A stretch of DNA of 7,788 nucleotides from Burkholderiales bacterium (GCA_019751575.1 JAIENF010000361.1:1-7788); one strand, 5' to 3'. Positions 1 through 6,140 are shown, counted from the stretch's first letter. A program made the numbers and translations. Notes: generated by a model from the letters alone, not told the origin.

Positions 1-354
1 CACCGGTGCGAAGTCGCGCAGCAGGTCGTATCCGAGCTTGTCGTACAGCGTCACGCTGATCGCGTGCGAGCTGTTGCCGAGGAGCAGCGTCTGGCCGTCC
101 GGCGCCGCGCGCGCCGCGATCTCAGCGCCGATGTTGCCACCCGCCCCGGGACGGTTGTCGACCACCACCGGCACGCCGAGCGCCGTGCCCAGGTGGTTGC
201 CGAGCAGGCGACCGATGGTGTCGTTGTTGCTGCCCGGCGCGAACGGCACCATCATGCGGATCGGTCCCGAAGGCCAGCCCTGGGCCGTAGCGGCACCGCA
301 GGTGAAGAGCAGGCTGCCGGCGAGGGCCAGCATCGGAAGGTTCCGTCTTTTCAT
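1..354 (-). CDS. Bug-family (TctC-like) tripartite tricarboxylate transporter substrate-binding protein, N-terminal part
   Basis: This is the first 118 residues of a periplasmic solute receptor; the gene runs off the left edge, so its C-terminus is missing (the family is usually about 320-330 aa). The start ATG is at 354-352, preceded by an AGGGG Shine-Dalgarno about 6 nt upstream. Residues 1-24 form a signal peptide: basic MKRR, a hydrophobic core, and a likely signal-peptidase cut after ATA-24. The mature part opens with the family pattern WPSGPIRMMVPFAPGSNND (27-45), then VDNRPGAGGN, GAEIAARAAPDG and the YD-x6-FAPV stretch at the edge. Family members bind small carboxylates or amides by a venus-flytrap closure. 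The usual GG in the ligand loop is GS here. It lies 53 nt downstream of the monooxygenase gene on the same strand and is probably the fourth gene of the leftward operon. No membrane component (TctA/TctB) is visible, so it may be an orphan receptor. The family call is secure; the ligand is unknown. Confidence 0.93.
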   Translation of the reverse strand, partial: MKRRNLPMLALAGSLLFTCGAATAQGWPSGPIRMMVPFAPGSNNDTIGRLLGNHLGTALGVPVVVDNRPGAGGNIGAEIAARAAPDGQTLLLGNSSHAISVTLYDKLGYDLLRDFAPV

Positions 355-407
355 CGTTCGCCCCTGGGTGATGAGGATCGGTTCGACCGCGCGACCCGCC
401 GGGATGC

Positions 408-1625
408 TCAGTCGATCGTGGCTGCACGGCGCACGCTCGCGATCAGCGAACTGCGCATCAGGAAGGCCTTCTGCTTCGCCGGATCCGCCTCGGTGGCGCG
501 CAGTTCATCCAGGCGGCGCTGGCGCGCCGCGGGGTCCTTTTCCTCCAGGCGCTTCTTGTTGTTGATGGTCTGCTCCTGGATGAACTCGGCGTTCAGCGTG
601 CGCCGCCGGCGCTCGTAACGGTCTAGCCGGTCCTCGCCCGCACCCGCGCGCGCCGCCTCGAGCGTGTCGACCAGTTCCATCGCATCGTGGATGCCGCAAT
701 TGAGGCCGAGCCCGCCGATCGGGTTGTTCAGGTGGGACGCGTCGCCCGCCAGGTAGATGCGCCCGACGCGGAACTTCGCCGCGATGCGCTGGTGCACGTT
801 GTAGATCTTCCGGTGCACGACGTCGTCTAGGGTGCAGCTGCGGTCGAGCCCCAGCATGCGGCCGATGACCGAATCATCGGCCAGCGCCTGTTCGTCGCTT
901 TCCGACTCGCGGGTCGGCATCACGGCACGCCAACGGCCCTTCATGTCGTCGCCGGCCACCTTGAAGATCATCGCCCACTCTTCGGAGCCTGCGAGGTAGT
1001 TGCGGTAGCAGCAGCCGAGCGAGCGTTCGAAGTCGTGCACGGTCGTCAGCACGGTGAAGCGTTCAGGAAAGGTGAAGCCCTCGAACGGGATGTCGAGCAG
1101 CTTGCGGATCGTGCTGCGACCGCCGTCGGCGGCGACCAGCCAGTCACAGTCGATGTCCGACAGTTCGCCGCCGCGTCGCACGGTGACCGTGACCTTGCCT
1201 GCGTCCTGCACTGCGCCCACCACCTCGGCGCCGAGTTCCGCCGTGCAGCCGGGGAACGCGGCGATCTTCGGCAGCAGCATCTGCACCAGCTTGTGCTGTT
1301 CGGTCTGCACGGCGAACGTGAACTTCGTCTCGTCGCGCAGGATCTCGTGGTCGAACTGCGCGACGCGGGTCTGCGTGTCGCGGTCCCAGAACTGGAAGTA
1401 GCGGCAGACCAGCCCCTTCGCGATGAACTCGTCGGCGAAGCCCAGCCGGTCGATGTACTCGAGCGTCGACGGATGGGTGGTGGCCGCGCGCGGGTTGTCG
1501 TCGATCTCGCGCGCCGACTCGAGCAGCGTGACCCGGAAGCCGCGCTGCGCGCAGGCGAGTGCCGCGACGACGCCGGTCGGTCCGCCACCGGAAATCACCA
1601 CGTGCCCGCCGCCTGCCATCGCCAT
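408..1625 (-). CDS. FAD-dependent class A (aromatic hydroxylase-type) monooxygenase
   Basis: A 405-aa flavoprotein of the PHBH/MhpA/PheA-TfdB superfamily, which uses NAD(P)H and O2 to hydroxylate an aromatic or heteroaromatic ring in the cytosol. All three fingerprints are visible: GGGPTG (residues 13-18) with E36 ending the second beta strand for FAD ribose; the DG motif D167-G168-GRSTIR; and the GD motif GDASHLNNPIGGLGLNCGIHDA-type stretch at 294-315, where S297 replaces the more common Ala. The length fits compact PHBH-like enzymes rather than the roughly 550-aa MhpA type. The C-terminus (about 345-405) is a charged, probably helical tail. The ATG at 1625 shares one base with the stop of the upstream amidohydrolase (TGATG), which favours translational coupling and this start over the Met two codons later (1619). 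Pairing with a lactam or enamide-cleaving enzyme suggests ring hydroxylation of an N-heterocycle, but this is inference. The substrate is not determinable. Confidence 0.92.
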   Translation of the reverse strand: MAMAGGGHVVISGGGPTGVVAALACAQRGFRVTLLESAREIDDNPRAATTHPSTLEYIDRLGFADEFIAKGLVCRYFQFWDRDTQTRVAQFDHEILRDETKFTFAVQTEQHKLVQMLLPKIAAFPGCTAELGAEVVGAVQDAGKVTVTVRRGGELSDIDCDWLVAADGGRSTIRKLLDIPFEGFTFPERFTVLTTVHDFERSLGCCYRNYLAGSEEWAMIFKVAGDDMKGRWRAVMPTRESESDEQALADDSVIGRMLGLDRSCTLDDVVHRKIYNVHQRIAAKFRVGRIYLAGDASHLNNPIGGLGLNCGIHDAMELVDTLEAARAGAGEDRLDRYERRRRTLNAEFIQEQTINNKKRLEEKDPAARQRRLDELRATEADPAKQKAFLMRSSLIASVRRAATID

Positions 1626-2821
1626 CAGTGCGCCTCGCCGGAGAAGTTCTGCGTGATCGTGCTCTTCGCCACGCGCACCGTCTTCATCGGCGCAGGCGTG
1701 TTCCGGCTGCGTCCGACGAAGCGCGGAATGCCGTCGGTCACCACTGCGCCAACCGCGGCGATGTCGCCGTTGCGCAGCGCGTCCAGGGCATTGTTCTTCG
1801 TCCCCCCCACACAGGCGTCGAGGATGACCACGTCCGCGTCCTTGCCGGCGCGCAGGAAGCCGTTGTTCAAGCGGTAGATGGTCGCGTTGTTGCCGGTGGC
1901 GGCGGCGATCGCCCACTCCACCGGCATCTGGGTGAGGCTCGCCAGGTGGGTGATCGTGTACATCATGCCCAGCGGCATGATGCCGGAGCCGGTCGGGGTG
2001 TCCGTGGCGATCAGGAAACGATCGAACTGATCGGCTTCGCGCGCCATGTCGCCGAGCATCAGCAGGGTGCGCAGGTTGCCGGCGGTGCAGACCTGCATCG
2101 CGATCGTGCTCTCGTGCAGGATTCGCGGGAAGTCGGTGTCCGGCATCGCCACCGGGCCGCCGTTGATGTGGAAGGACACGTGGGGCTGCATGGCCAGCAG
2201 GTGGTCGGCCCAGATGCCCGACGAGCCCGGGATCGACGACCCGCCGGTGTGGACCGTGGTGATCATGCCGTGCTTCTTCGCCCAGCCGATCATCGGCGCA
2301 TACTCGAACGGCGTCTTCACCGCGCCGAAACCGGCCTTGGCGAGCCACAGGCCCTTGGATGCAACCTCGGCGAAGTCGGCCTCGACCAGTCCCGGCTCCA
2401 GGATGATCGACCCGGCATGGACCTTCATGCCTCCCGGACGCAGGTGCTCGAAGCACTTCATCGCCGCGACCGCCAGCGCCTTGACGCCCTCCGGGTCTTT
2501 CGGGCGACCCGGTACATGCACCTCGGATGCGCTGATCGCCGTGGTGGTGCCGCCGTGCACATAGCTCTCGAGGAAGCCGACGGTCTTCTGGCGCGGCGTG
2601 TAGTCGCCGAACGTGTTGTGGATCTGGGAATCGATCAGGCCCGGGATCGCGGTGGCGCCGCCGGCATCGATGACCACGTCGCAGGCCTCCACCTTGTCGG
2701 CGGACACGGTGCCCACCTCCAGGATCTTGCCGCCTGCCATGAGGATGGTGTCCCCGCTGGCGAACGGATCGCGCCAGTCGCCGGTGACGATCGTGCCGAG
2801 GTTTACGATGGCGGTCTTCAT
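1625..2821 (-). CDS. Enamidase-like metal-dependent amidohydrolase
   Basis: A 398-aa cytosolic protein of the amidohydrolase superfamily, with an N-terminal beta-sandwich segment (1-55) and a TIM barrel from IPGLIDS (59-65). It resembles, from memory, Eubacterium barkeri enamidase (6-oxo-1,4,5,6-tetrahydronicotinate amidohydrolase of nicotinate fermentation): GDYTPRQKT (72-80), PGRPKDPEGVKALA (104-117), HTGGSSIPGSS (191-201), HINGGP (218-223), TDTPTGSG (273-280) and the SRNTP block near the C-terminus. Candidate metal ligands are H68, E142, H191, H218 and D274. The position expected to hold the first His of HxH is Gln (Q66-I-H68), read directly as CAG. The ATG at 2821 has a GGAG 7 nt upstream; an upstream in-frame extension to 2962 is rejected because it would overlap the preceding gene and has no family similarity. 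It is the second gene of the leftward operon, and its stop overlaps the monooxygenase start. Enamidase-type ring opening is the family role; the actual substrate is unproven and activity could be altered by Q66. Confidence 0.88.
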   Translation of the reverse strand: MKTAIVNLGTIVTGDWRDPFASGDTILMAGGKILEVGTVSADKVEACDVVIDAGGATAIPGLIDSQIHNTFGDYTPRQKTVGFLESYVHGGTTTAISASEVHVPGRPKDPEGVKALAVAAMKCFEHLRPGGMKVHAGSIILEPGLVEADFAEVASKGLWLAKAGFGAVKTPFEYAPMIGWAKKHGMITTVHTGGSSIPGSSGIWADHLLAMQPHVSFHINGGPVAMPDTDFPRILHESTIAMQVCTAGNLRTLLMLGDMAREADQFDRFLIATDTPTGSGIMPLGMMYTITHLASLTQMPVEWAIAAATGNNATIYRLNNGFLRAGKDADVVILDACVGGTKNNALDALRNGDIAAVGAVVTDGIPRFVGRSRNTPAPMKTVRVAKSTITQNFSGEAH

Positions 2822-2879
2822 GCGTGTTCTCCAGGTTCGTCGCGGGCGGGTGGCAGGGGACTGCGGTTCATTCCGGGGA

Positions 2880-3458
2880 TCAGGTGAGGCCGTCTTCGCA
2901 CCGCGCGTCGGCCAGCCGGAGGCCGCCCACGCGCGCGTTGATGCGCCCGCGGTTGGCGACACAGAAGATCACCGCGATCTCGTCCGGCATCGGCGCATCG
3001 GGCAGGTTCACCGACATGCCGTCGTAGTGCGACCGCACGAACAGCGCATCCTTCGAGGCGAGCGGCACGTCGATCGTGGTGCCGGGCGCGGCGCGCTTGG
3101 TGCAGGAGGAGATCCATGCCTTGCCGCCGCCGAGTGCCTGGCGCAGCGGCTCGGCGAAGGCGGTCGTGAGCAGCGCGTTCGCATGTTCCTGTTCGCCTGC
3201 GAGGCCGACGATGCCGGCCTTGCCGTAACTCTGCGCGGAATAGGGTGCGAGCGCCGCGACCGCTGCTTCGGCAAGCTGGTGGCCGAGCGCCACGCTGGCC
3301 TCGATCATCGGCTTCAGGTCTTCGACGTAACTGCCGGCGTGGGGATTGGCGACGATGGCGACCGCGGCGACCTTGCGCAGCGGGGGCTCGCCCGCGCGAC
3401 CGGATTCCTCGAACACGGTGTCGACGATGGTGTACGTGCGGCGCACGGTGAGCTTCAT
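2880..3458 (-). CDS. AA_synth (DUF1185) family protein
   Basis: A 192-aa protein that matches the 'amino acid synthesis' family (PF06684, DUF1185), known mainly from structural genomics; the name does not reflect a demonstrated activity. Family-like blocks visible here are VANPHAGSYVEDL (36-48), SYGKAGIVGLAGEQEHANA (77-95), the T120-K121 plus PLASKDA segment (132-138), RSHYDGM (142-148), DAPMPDEIAVI (154-164) and ARVGGLR (175-181). Conserved K80, E89, H92, K121 and H144-Y145-D146 look like a polar active site, but that is inference. There is no signal peptide or membrane segment. The ATG at 3458 has an AGAGG Shine-Dalgarno 5 nt upstream; the in-frame Met further upstream (3521) would lie at the transcription start of the leftward promoter and has no such site. 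It is the first gene of the leftward operon, about 60 nt from the predicted transcript start and 58 nt from the next gene. Its consistent company with ring-cleaving enzymes here suggests a catabolic role. Confidence 0.87.
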   Translation of the reverse strand: MKLTVRRTYTIVDTVFEESGRAGEPPLRKVAAVAIVANPHAGSYVEDLKPMIEASVALGHQLAEAAVAALAPYSAQSYGKAGIVGLAGEQEHANALLTTAFAEPLRQALGGGKAWISSCTKRAAPGTTIDVPLASKDALFVRSHYDGMSVNLPDAPMPDEIAVIFCVANRGRINARVGGLRLADARCEDGLT

Positions 3459-3507
3459 GGGCAACCTCTCGTTTGTCGAAGGCCGAAGGGCGGGGCGGCT
3501 CCGCCTG

Positions 3508-3537
3508 TTGACACGGCGCATGGGCCGAAAATATGAT
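3508..3537 (+). promoter_or_regulatory. Rightward sigma70-like promoter for the EthD-like/gntR operon
   Basis: The plus strand has TTGACA (3508-3513), an 18-nt spacer and TATGAT (3532-3537, 5 of 6 to consensus), a strong match in an otherwise very G+C-rich region. The start would fall near 3544, inside the palindrome. Its -10 box overlaps the -10 box of the leftward promoter, so the two polymerases should compete. The predicted start leaves only about 3 nt before the ATG at 3547 but about 56 nt before the ATG at 3601, which supports the latter as the start codon. Confidence 0.65.
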
Positions 3538-3556
3538 TGTCAGACAATGCTGTCAA
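3528..3556 (-). promoter_or_regulatory. Leftward sigma70-like promoter for the AA_synth operon
   Basis: On the minus strand there is a perfect -35 box TTGACA (3556-3551), a 17-nt spacer and a -10 box TATTTT (3533-3528, 4 of 6 to consensus). Transcription would start near 3521, giving a leader of about 60 nt before the ATG at 3458. The whole 13-bp palindrome at 3536-3548 sits inside the spacer, so a bound repressor would block RNA polymerase. Read from sequence only; there is no transcript evidence. Confidence 0.6.
3536..3548. promoter_or_regulatory. Probable GntR operator (perfect 13-bp palindrome)
   Basis: ATTGTC-A-GACAAT is a perfect inverted repeat with 6-bp arms around a single central base. 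Its size, A/T-rich flanks and the TTGTC/GACAA core are the kind of site used by FadR/VanR-type GntR regulators. One such regulator is encoded 0.8 kb to the right in the operon this site controls. It lies in the leftward promoter's spacer and over the -10 end and start region of the rightward promoter, so one site could shut both. I saw no second copy elsewhere in the window. Confidence 0.7.
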
Positions 3557-3600
3557 GCAGCGCCCCTGGCGCCGCCGGCGCGACCTCCGCGGACATCCCG

Positions 3601-4299
3601 ATGCACGGTTCCACACTGCAAGGCTCCACCCTCCTGTTCTCGGAGATGACCCCGCAGCCCGCCTGGGAGGCCGGGTTCAACGACTGGTACGACGACGAAC
3701 ACATCCCGCTGCGCATGGCCTGCCCCGGGTTCATGAGCGCCCAGCGCTACCGGGCAACGGCCAGCGCGAGCTACCTCGCGGTCTACGAAATGGGCGGGGC
3801 CGGGGACCTGAAGACCCCCGCGTACGCGAAGGTGAAGGGCCAGCCGAGCGAGCGGACGCGGCAGATGCTGGGCGGCGTCGCCGGCTTCACGCGCTACATC
3901 TGCGACCAGGTGGGTGAACTGCGGCAGCCCGCGCCGGACGTCGATCCGCTGGCCGCGCCGCTGCTGTTCGCGGTTTTCTTCGCGGTGCCTCACGATCGCC
4001 GGGCCGCGTTCGACGACTGGTACGACCGCGACCACCTGCCGCAGCTGCTCGCCTGTCCGCACTGGCTGATGGCGCGCCGACTCGAAGTGGTCGACGGCGA
4101 TCCGGGGCAATGGACGCACCTCACCCTGCACTACCTCGGCGACCGCGCGGCGCTCGAGTCACCGGAACGTGCCCGGGCCCGCGCCTCGGCGGGGCGGCTC
4201 GCGATCGCCGCGGAGCCCTGGTTCCGCCCGGAGTACCTCACGTTCTCGCGCCATGGCGAACGCCAGCGCGGCGTCGCGGCCGACGACGGCCTGCGCTGA
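3601..4299 (+). CDS. Protein with two EthD-like (dimeric alpha/beta barrel) repeats
   Basis: A 232-aa protein built from two homologous ferredoxin-fold units. Repeat 1 has FNDWYDDEHIPLRM (26-39) followed by CPGF (41-44) and QRY; repeat 2 has FDDWYDRDHLPQLL (137-150) followed by CPHW (152-155) and RR. The F-x-x-WY-x-x-(E/D)H-x-P signature is that of EthD/DABB-like domains, which occur in small accessory or enzyme proteins of degradation pathways; a fused pair would form a pseudo-dimer in one chain. No signal peptide is seen. Two ATGs are possible. That at 3547 gives 250 aa but lies in the operator, 3 nt from the predicted transcript start with no ribosome site. That at 3601 has a weak GCGGA 7 nt upstream and begins just before the conserved region, so I chose it. 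It is the first gene of the rightward operon, 12 nt before gntR. The biochemical role is unknown; H34 and H145 are the obvious residues to watch. Confidence 0.8.
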   Translation: MHGSTLQGSTLLFSEMTPQPAWEAGFNDWYDDEHIPLRMACPGFMSAQRYRATASASYLAVYEMGGAGDLKTPAYAKVKGQPSERTRQMLGGVAGFTRYICDQVGELRQPAPDVDPLAAPLLFAVFFAVPHDRRAAFDDWYDRDHLPQLLACPHWLMARRLEVVDGDPGQWTHLTLHYLGDRAALESPERARARASAGRLAIAAEPWFRPEYLTFSRHGERQRGVAADDGLR

Positions 4300-4301
4300 T
4301 C

Positions 4302-4310
4302 GGGGGCGGG
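4302..4310 (+). promoter_or_regulatory. Ribosome-binding site supporting a TTG start for gntR
   Basis: A purine-rich GGGGGCGGG ends 1 nt before the TTG at 4312; counting from the first G-run, the spacing is 5 nt. No ATG in this frame lies near the beginning of the winged-helix domain, and the alternative GTG at 4324 would place this site farther away (17 nt from the G-run). It therefore favours a TTG start, which would keep expression of the regulator low. Confidence 0.5.
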
Positions 4311-4311
4311 A

Positions 4312-4977
4312 TTGGACCTCAAGGTGGTGCCGAAGACGGTCCTGCACCTGGCTGCGGAGAACCTGCGGCAGGCGATCTTCAACGGCGTGTTCCAGCCGGG
4401 TGAGCGGCTGGTCGAGGCCGACCTCTGCAGCCGCCTCGACATCAGCCGTGCGTCGCTGCGCGAGGCGCTGCGCATCCTGGCCGCCGAGAAGCTGATCACC
4501 CTGGTGCCCAATCGCGGGCCGTCGGTCGCGTCGATCTCCTGGGCCGAAGCGGAGGAAATCTACGACGTGCGCGCCATGCTGGAGGGCGAGGCGGCCTTTC
4601 GCGCAGCGACCCGGCTCGATGCCGGCGCGCTGCGCGAGATGCGTGCGGCGCTCGTCGAGTTCGAACGGGCCGTCGCGCGGCGCGATCCGGCCGGCCGGCT
4701 GGGTGCGACCGCGCGGTTCTACGACGCGATGCTCGGCGGTTGCGAGAGCGCGGTGATCGCCGAACTGCTGCAGGGGCTGGTCGCGCGCATTACATTCCTG
4801 CGGGCGCGTTCGATGCAGCGCGCGGGCCGGGCGCGCGAAAGCGCAGGCGAGCTGCGCAGGCTGCTGGCATGCCTCGAGGCGCGCGATGCGTCCGGCGCAC
4901 GGGCCGCGGCGATCGATCATGTGCACCGGGCCTGTGCGGCGGCGCGCGCGGCCTTCCCTGGCGTGCGTGCCGCCTGA
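4312..4977 (+). CDS. GntR-family transcriptional regulator, FCD (FadR/VanR-type) subfamily
   Basis: A 221-aa DNA-binding repressor. Residues 9-75 are the winged helix: LRQAIFNGVFQPGERLVEADL (18-38 region), recognition helix SRASLREALRIL (45-56), then the wing with PNRGPSVA (66-73). Residues 80-215 are the all-helical FCD ligand domain, beginning YDVRAMLEGEAAF (84-96). In this fold three His and one Asp often hold a metal next to the effector. Here the usual FH is F136-Y137 and the usual EH is E180-L181, with only H203/H205 left near the last helix, so metal binding is probably lost. The start is TTG at 4312, 12 nt after the EthD-like gene and preceded by a G-rich ribosome site. It is the second gene of the rightward operon and the likely ligand of the palindrome at 3536-3548, hence autoregulated and controlling both operons. 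The effector is presumably the pathway substrate or an intermediate; this is inference. Confidence 0.92.
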   Translation: MDLKVVPKTVLHLAAENLRQAIFNGVFQPGERLVEADLCSRLDISRASLREALRILAAEKLITLVPNRGPSVASISWAEAEEIYDVRAMLEGEAAFRAATRLDAGALREMRAALVEFERAVARRDPAGRLGATARFYDAMLGGCESAVIAELLQGLVARITFLRARSMQRAGRARESAGELRRLLACLEARDASGARAAAIDHVHRACAAARAAFPGVRAA

Positions 4978-5027
4978 AGGAAGGGCGCTCGGCGGGCTCT
5001 GGCACGGGATTCGCTTTTCTCCTCGGC

Positions 5028-5044
5028 ACAGGCGCTTCGCCTGT
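5028..5044 (+). other. Perfect 7-bp hairpin between gntR and the Bug gene
   Basis: ACAGGCG-CTT-CGCCTGT forms a perfect stem with a triloop, in the 97-nt gap between gntR and the second Bug gene, ending 30 nt before its ATG. No T-run follows, so it is not a standard intrinsic terminator. It could stabilise or segment the operon transcript, letting the abundant receptor be expressed differently from the regulator. A chance G+C-rich palindrome is also possible. Confidence 0.35.
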
Positions 5045-5074
5045 CGCCCTCCCCCGAGAACAGGAGCACCGTCG

Positions 5075-6076
5075 ATGAGCCCGTCCGCTGCGATCAGAGC
5101 TGCCGCACGTCCGGACCGTATCCTGCGGGCCGCGCTCGTGGTCGGGGTTGCCGTCCAGGCATCCGCTTCGGTGGCCCAGGACTGGCCGCAGCGTCCGTCG
5201 CGCGTGATCGTGCCGTTCAGCGCCGGTGGCAACACGGACAGCATCGCGCGGATCGCGGCCGACTGGCTGACCTCGCGCCTGGGCCAGAACGTCCTGGTCG
5301 AGAATCGTCCAGGGGCCAGCGGCAGCATTGCCACCGAACTGGTGGCGCGGGCGCCCGGGGACGGCTACACGATGCTGATGGGGACGCCGACCCAGCTCGC
5401 GATCTATCCCGCGATGGCCAAGGTGCCGTACGACGCAGCGCGCGACTTCGCGCCGATATCGATCGTCGGCACCAATCCGTACGCGCTCGGCGTGCATCCT
5501 TCGCTGCCGGTGAAGTCCCTGAAGGACCTGGTCGCGCTGGCCCGGTCAAGGCCTGGCGCGATGCCCTACGGATCGGCCGGCACGGGTGCAGGCACGCACC
5601 TGACCATGGCGATGTTCCTGTCGCGCGCCGGCGTCGAGATGAACCACGTCCCCTACAAGGGCGGTTCGGTTGCCGTGGCGGAACTGGTCGGCGGACAGAT
5701 CGTCGCCTACTTCGGAAACGTCGCGGAGATCGTTCCGCATGCGCGCTCGGGTCGGGTGCGCGCGCTGGCGGTGTCCGGCCTGAAGCGATCGCAGCAACTG
5801 CCCGACGTGCCGACCGTCGCCGAGCAGGGGTACCCCGGCTTCGAGGCGTTCACCTGGAACGGCCTGCTCGCCCCGGCGAAGACGCCGCCGGCGGTGGTGT
5901 CGCGCGTGGCGAAGGAGATCGCCGCGGCGACGCGCGACCCGGCCGTCGTCAAGCGGCTCGATGCCATTGGCGTCGAGCCGCTGGGCAACACGCCGGCGGA
6001 GTTCTCGAAGGTGCTCGCCGAGTCGATTACGCTGTACGCTGAAGGGGTTCGCATCTCCGGCGCGAAGGCGGAGTGA
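5075..6076 (+). CDS. Bug-family (TctC-like) tripartite tricarboxylate transporter substrate-binding protein
   Basis: A complete 333-aa periplasmic receptor of normal family length. Residues 1-34 are a rather long signal peptide (Arg-rich n-region to R18, hydrophobic LVVGVAVQA core, likely cut after SVA-34). Family blocks follow in order: WPQRPSRVIVPFSAGGNTDSIAR (37-59 region), VENRPGASGSIATELVARAPGDG, the YDAARDFAPIS stretch, YGSAGTGAGTHLT, NHVPYKGG, the LPDVPTVAEQGYPGFEA block, then WNGLLAPAKTP. The GG-N-T-D loop and the YGSAG loop form the site that grips a carboxylate in solved relatives. The ATG at 5075 has AGGAG 8 nt upstream; longer in-frame extensions to 4886 would run into gntR and lack a signal peptide. 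It is the third gene of the rightward operon. It is a paralogue of the receptor at the left edge, with clearly different loop residues, so the two probably bind different ligands. No TctA/TctB genes are in the window. The ligand is unknown. Confidence 0.95.
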   Translation: MSPSAAIRAAARPDRILRAALVVGVAVQASASVAQDWPQRPSRVIVPFSAGGNTDSIARIAADWLTSRLGQNVLVENRPGASGSIATELVARAPGDGYTMLMGTPTQLAIYPAMAKVPYDAARDFAPISIVGTNPYALGVHPSLPVKSLKDLVALARSRPGAMPYGSAGTGAGTHLTMAMFLSRAGVEMNHVPYKGGSVAVAELVGGQIVAYFGNVAEIVPHARSGRVRALAVSGLKRSQQLPDVPTVAEQGYPGFEAFTWNGLLAPAKTPPAVVSRVAKEIAAATRDPAVVKRLDAIGVEPLGNTPAEFSKVLAESITLYAEGVRISGAKAE

Positions 6077-6129
6077 GTGCGCGGCTGGGTTGCGGCGCGG
6101 ACTGCGCGGTGCAGGCCCGCGTGACAGAC

Positions 6130-6134
6130 GGAGG
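6130..6134 (+). promoter_or_regulatory. Shine-Dalgarno choosing the second of two adjacent ATGs
   Basis: GGAGG at 6130-6134 is followed by tandem ATG codons at 6138 and 6141. Spacing is 3 nt to the first and 6 nt to the second, so the second ATG is the better start for the amidohydrolase; the proteins differ by one Met. Confidence 0.7.
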
Positions 6135-6140
6135 AAGATG

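Noticed and set aside
301..354. Possible lipoprotein signal (Cys19) in the left-edge Bug receptor
   Set aside because: The residues before Cys are LFT, which do not make a good lipobox, and a signal-peptidase I site lies after residue 24 as in other family members.
408..2456. Long 682-codon open frame on the minus strand extending upstream of the monooxygenase
   Set aside because: Only the last 405 codons match a flavoprotein; the upstream part is an Arg/His-rich out-of-frame reading of the enamidase-like gene, and the real start at 1625 is coupled to that gene's stop.
1559..2887. 442-codon open frame on the plus strand
   Set aside because: It is antisense to the enamidase-like and monooxygenase genes, with Arg/His-rich composition typical of shadow frames in high-G+C DNA and no recognisable motif.
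3494..3505. GGCGG-CT-CCGCC inverted repeat near the leftward leader
   Set aside because: The loop is only two bases and the sequence lies in a G+C-rich tract where such matches arise by chance; no terminator-like T-run follows.
4159..5334. 391-codon open frame on the minus strand
   Set aside because: It is antisense to the gntR and Bug genes, both of which have clear family motifs; composition is that of a shadow frame.
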